From NCBI GenBank assembly GCA_036381835.1, contig DASVCA010000115.1, positions 1 to 5,820 on the forward strand: a stretch of DNA of 5,820 nucleotides. The letters run 5' to 3'. Positions 3,638 through 5,820 of the stretch are shown here, one piece after another; the first letter of the stretch is position 1; every line of letters begins with the position of its first letter. The position numbers and the translations under genes are program-made. The DNA comes from DASULK01 sp036381835 (lineage in GTDB: Bacteria; Actinomycetota; Actinomycetes; Mycobacteriales; Micromonosporaceae). The notes under the pieces are model-generated. The model was not told where the DNA came from. It did no database searches and saw nothing but the letters and a program-made list of their open reading frames with translations.

Positions 3638-5820
3638 GTGACGAATACCCCTGAGTCCCTCGGCGACGAGTCGACCCCCGTCGTACAGCGCGAACGCATC
3701 GAGCCCGTCGGGCTCGAAGTCGAGATGCAGCGGTCGTATCTCGACTACGCCATGAGCGTCATCGTCGGACGGGCGCTCCCGGACGTACGGGACGGGCTCA
3801 AGCCCGTACACCGCAAGATCCTCTACGCGATGTACGACTCCGGCTACCGGCCCGACCGCGGCTACGTGAAGTGCTCGCGGGTCGTCGGCGACGTGATGGG
3901 TCAGTTCCACCCGCACGGCGACCAGGCGATCTACGACGCGCTGGTGCGGATGGCCCAGCCCTGGTCCCTGCGATACCCCCTGGTTGACGGCAACGGCAAC
4001 TTCGGCTCGCCCGGCAACGACCCGGCCGCGGCCATGCGATACACCGAGTGCCGGCTGGACCCGCTGGCCATGGAGATGCTGCGGGACATCGACGAGGACA
4101 CCGTCGACTTCCAGGACAACTACGACGGCCGGGCGAAGGAACCGGTCATCCTGCCGTCGCGGATCCCGAACTTGCTGATCAACGGCTCGGAGGGGATCGC
4201 GGTCGGCATGGCCACCAAGATCCCACCGCACAATCTGCGGGAGATCGCGGCGGCTGTGCAGTGGTGCCTGGACCACCCCGACGCCGACGAGGCGACCACG
4301 CTCGACGCCCTGATCGAGATCGTCAAAGGCCCGGACTTCCCCACCGCCGGTCTGATCGTGGGCACCGCCCCGATCCAGGAGGCGTACCGGACCGGGCGCG
4401 GCTCGATCCGGATGCGGGCGGTGGTCGACGTCGAGGAGGACAAGCGGGGACGGGCCAGCCTGGTCGTCACCGAACTGCCGTACCAGGTGAACCCGGACAA
4501 CCTCGCCGAGCGGATCGCGGAGCTGATCAAGGACGGCAAGCTCGCGGGCATCGCCGACATCCGCGACGAGTCGTCCGGTCGCACGGGAATGCGTATCGTG
4601 CTGGTGCTCAAGCGGGACGCGGTCCCCAAGGTGGTGCTCAACAACCTCTACAAGCACACCCAGCTGCAGGAGACCTTCGGCGCCAACATGGTCGCGCTGG
4701 TCGACGGGGTGCCGCGCACGCTGAACCTGGCCCAGTTCGTCCGGCACTACGTCAAGCACCAGATCGACGTGATCCAGCGCCGCACGGCGTACCGGCTGCG
4801 CAAGGCGGAGGAGCGGGCGCACATTCTGCGCGGACTCGTCAAGGCGCTGGACGCGCTCGACGAGGTCATCGCCCTGATCCGGCGCTCGCCGACCGTGGAC
4901 GAGGCCCGGCAGGGGCTGATGCAGCTCCTCGACATCGATGAGATCCAGGCCACCGCAATCCTCGACATGCAGTTGCGGCGGCTTGCGGCGCTGGAGCGGC
5001 AGAAGATCATCGACGATCTGGCCAAGATCGAGCTGGAGATCGCGGATCTGAAGGACATCCTGGCCAAGCCGGAGCGACAGCGGAAGATCATTTCCGAGGA
5101 GCTCGGGGAGATCGTCGCCAAGTGGGGCGACGAGCGGCGCACCAAGATCCTGCCGTTCGACGGCGAGGTCTCCGTGGAGGACCTCATCGCCCGCGAGGAC
5201 GTGGTCGTCACGATCACCCGGACCGGATACGCGAAGCGAACCAAGGTCGGCCTCTACCGTTCGCAGCGGCGCGGCGGCAAGGGGGTGAGCGGGGCCGCGC
5301 TGCGGCAGGACGACATCGTCAGCCACTTCTTCGTCTGCTCCACCCACGACTGGATCCTGTTCTTCACCAACAAGGGCCGGGTCTACCGGGCGAAGGCGTA
5401 CGAGCTGCCCGAGGCGAACCGGGCGGCCCGAGGGCAGCACGTCGCGAATCTGCTCGCCTTCCAACCGGACGAGCACATCGCCCAGGTGATCCAGATCCCG
5501 AATTATCAGGTCGCGCCGTACTTGGTGCTCGCCACCAAGAAGGGCCTGGTGAAAAAGACCAAGCTCGAGGAATTCGACTCCAACCGCAGCGGCGGGATCA
5601 TCGGCATCAACCTGCGCGACGGAGACGAGCTCGTCGGGGCGGTGCTCGCCGCGCCGGAAAACGATCTCCTCCTGGTATCGAAGAACGCGCTGGCGATCCG
5701 CTTCAACGCCACTGACGAGGCGCTGCGTCCGATGGGGCGGGCCACGTCGGGCGTGATCGGCATGCGGTTCTCGGGGGACGACGAGCTGCTCGCGATGGAG
5801 GTCGTTCGCGAGGACAGGGA
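3638..5820 (+). CDS. gyrA: DNA gyrase subunit A, 3'-truncated by the window end (727 codons visible)
   Basis: GyrA is the DNA-cutting and DNA-wrapping subunit of gyrase. The GTG start gives VTNTPESLGDESTPVVQ, about 13 residues longer at the front than E. coli GyrA. The winged-helix breakage domain follows from about residue 30 (MQRSYLDYAMSVIVGRALPD), with the quinolone region HPHGDQAIYD (91-100) and the catalytic R134-Y135 in AAAMRYTECRL; Y135 forms the covalent link to cut DNA. The tower domain and coiled coil run to about residue 510 and include IPNLLINGSEGIAVGMAT. The C-terminal beta-pinwheel has a canonical GyrA box QRRGGKG (543-549), which marks this as gyrase and not topoisomerase IV. 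Roughly the last 100 or so residues of a usual actinobacterial GyrA are outside the window. Residue 96, equivalent to quinolone-contact Ser83 of E. coli, is Gln. The gene lies 105 bases after gyrB, behind a DnaA-box cluster. Confidence 0.97.
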   Translation, partial: MTNTPESLGDESTPVVQRERIEPVGLEVEMQRSYLDYAMSVIVGRALPDVRDGLKPVHRKILYAMYDSGYRPDRGYVKCSRVVGDVMGQFHPHGDQAIYDALVRMAQPWSLRYPLVDGNGNFGSPGNDPAAAMRYTECRLDPLAMEMLRDIDEDTVDFQDNYDGRAKEPVILPSRIPNLLINGSEGIAVGMATKIPPHNLREIAAAVQWCLDHPDADEATTLDALIEIVKGPDFPTAGLIVGTAPIQEAYRTGRGSIRMRAVVDVEEDKRGRASLVVTELPYQVNPDNLAERIAELIKDGKLAGIADIRDESSGRTGMRIVLVLKRDAVPKVVLNNLYKHTQLQETFGANMVALVDGVPRTLNLAQFVRHYVKHQIDVIQRRTAYRLRKAEERAHILRGLVKALDALDEVIALIRRSPTVDEARQGLMQLLDIDEIQATAILDMQLRRLAALERQKIIDDLAKIELEIADLKDILAKPERQRKIISEELGEIVAKWGDERRTKILPFDGEVSVEDLIAREDVVVTITRTGYAKRTKVGLYRSQRRGGKGVSGAALRQDDIVSHFFVCSTHDWILFFTNKGRVYRAKAYELPEANRAARGQHVANLLAFQPDEHIAQVIQIPNYQVAPYLVLATKKGLVKKTKLEEFDSNRSGGIIGINLRDGDELVGAVLAAPENDLLLVSKNALAIRFNATDEALRPMGRATSGVIGMRFSGDDELLAMEVVREDR

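Noticed and set aside
3593..5476. Long open frame (627 codons) on the minus strand opposite gyrA
   Set aside because: It is a shadow of gyrA in high-GC DNA with no recognisable domain, and it overlaps the DnaA-box spacer only by chance.
1589..5820. Intein or other insertion in gyrB or gyrA
   Set aside because: Inteins are known in gyrase genes of some actinobacteria, but the catalytic motifs here are continuous and the spacing between domains is normal.

Overview
This window is a core replication-gene region of a high-GC actinobacterium, most likely of the family Micromonosporaceae (the Micromonospora, Salinispora, Actinoplanes group). That placement rests on the strong G/C bias at third codon positions, GTG start codons, a GyrB of 647 residues without the insertion found in E. 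coli GyrB, and DciA, GyrB and GyrA proteins that read like those of this family. The family call comes from recognition, not from a database search.

Layout from left to right. Bases 2-496 (+) hold the 3' part of dciA, a DUF721-family gene for a replicative-helicase loader. Bases 499-1053 (-) hold a conserved-looking but unidentified 184-residue protein gene, which converges on dciA with only two bases between the stop codons. Bases 1054-1588 are a 535-base non-coding stretch between the divergent unknown gene and gyrB. It carries an 11-bp inverted repeat, a short dyad next to a possible gyrB promoter, and a GC-rich hairpin in the presumed gyrB leader. Bases 1589-3532 (+) are complete gyrB. 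Bases 3533-3637 are an unusually AT-rich spacer (about 52% GC by hand count) with two perfect DnaA boxes and one near-perfect one in the same direction. Bases 3638-5820 (+) are gyrA, cut off by the window end after 727 codons.

The genes fit together as chromosome-replication machinery. DciA helps place DnaB helicase, and GyrB plus GyrA form the A2B2 DNA gyrase that removes positive supercoils ahead of the fork. This is the usual dnaA-dnaN-recF-dciA-gyrB-gyrA neighbourhood of actinobacteria, so the canonical origin (dnaA-dnaN spacer) should lie a few kb to the left, outside the window.

I see no exotic or previously undescribed multi-gene system here. The observation most worth following is the DnaA-box cluster between gyrB and gyrA. 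It suggests that the initiator protein binds at the gyrase operon, either to control gyrA, to titrate DnaA, or to act as an accessory origin element. Secondary points are a glutamine at the main quinolone-contact position of GyrA, the unknown head-on gene inside the cluster, and the regulatory-looking repeats upstream of gyrB.
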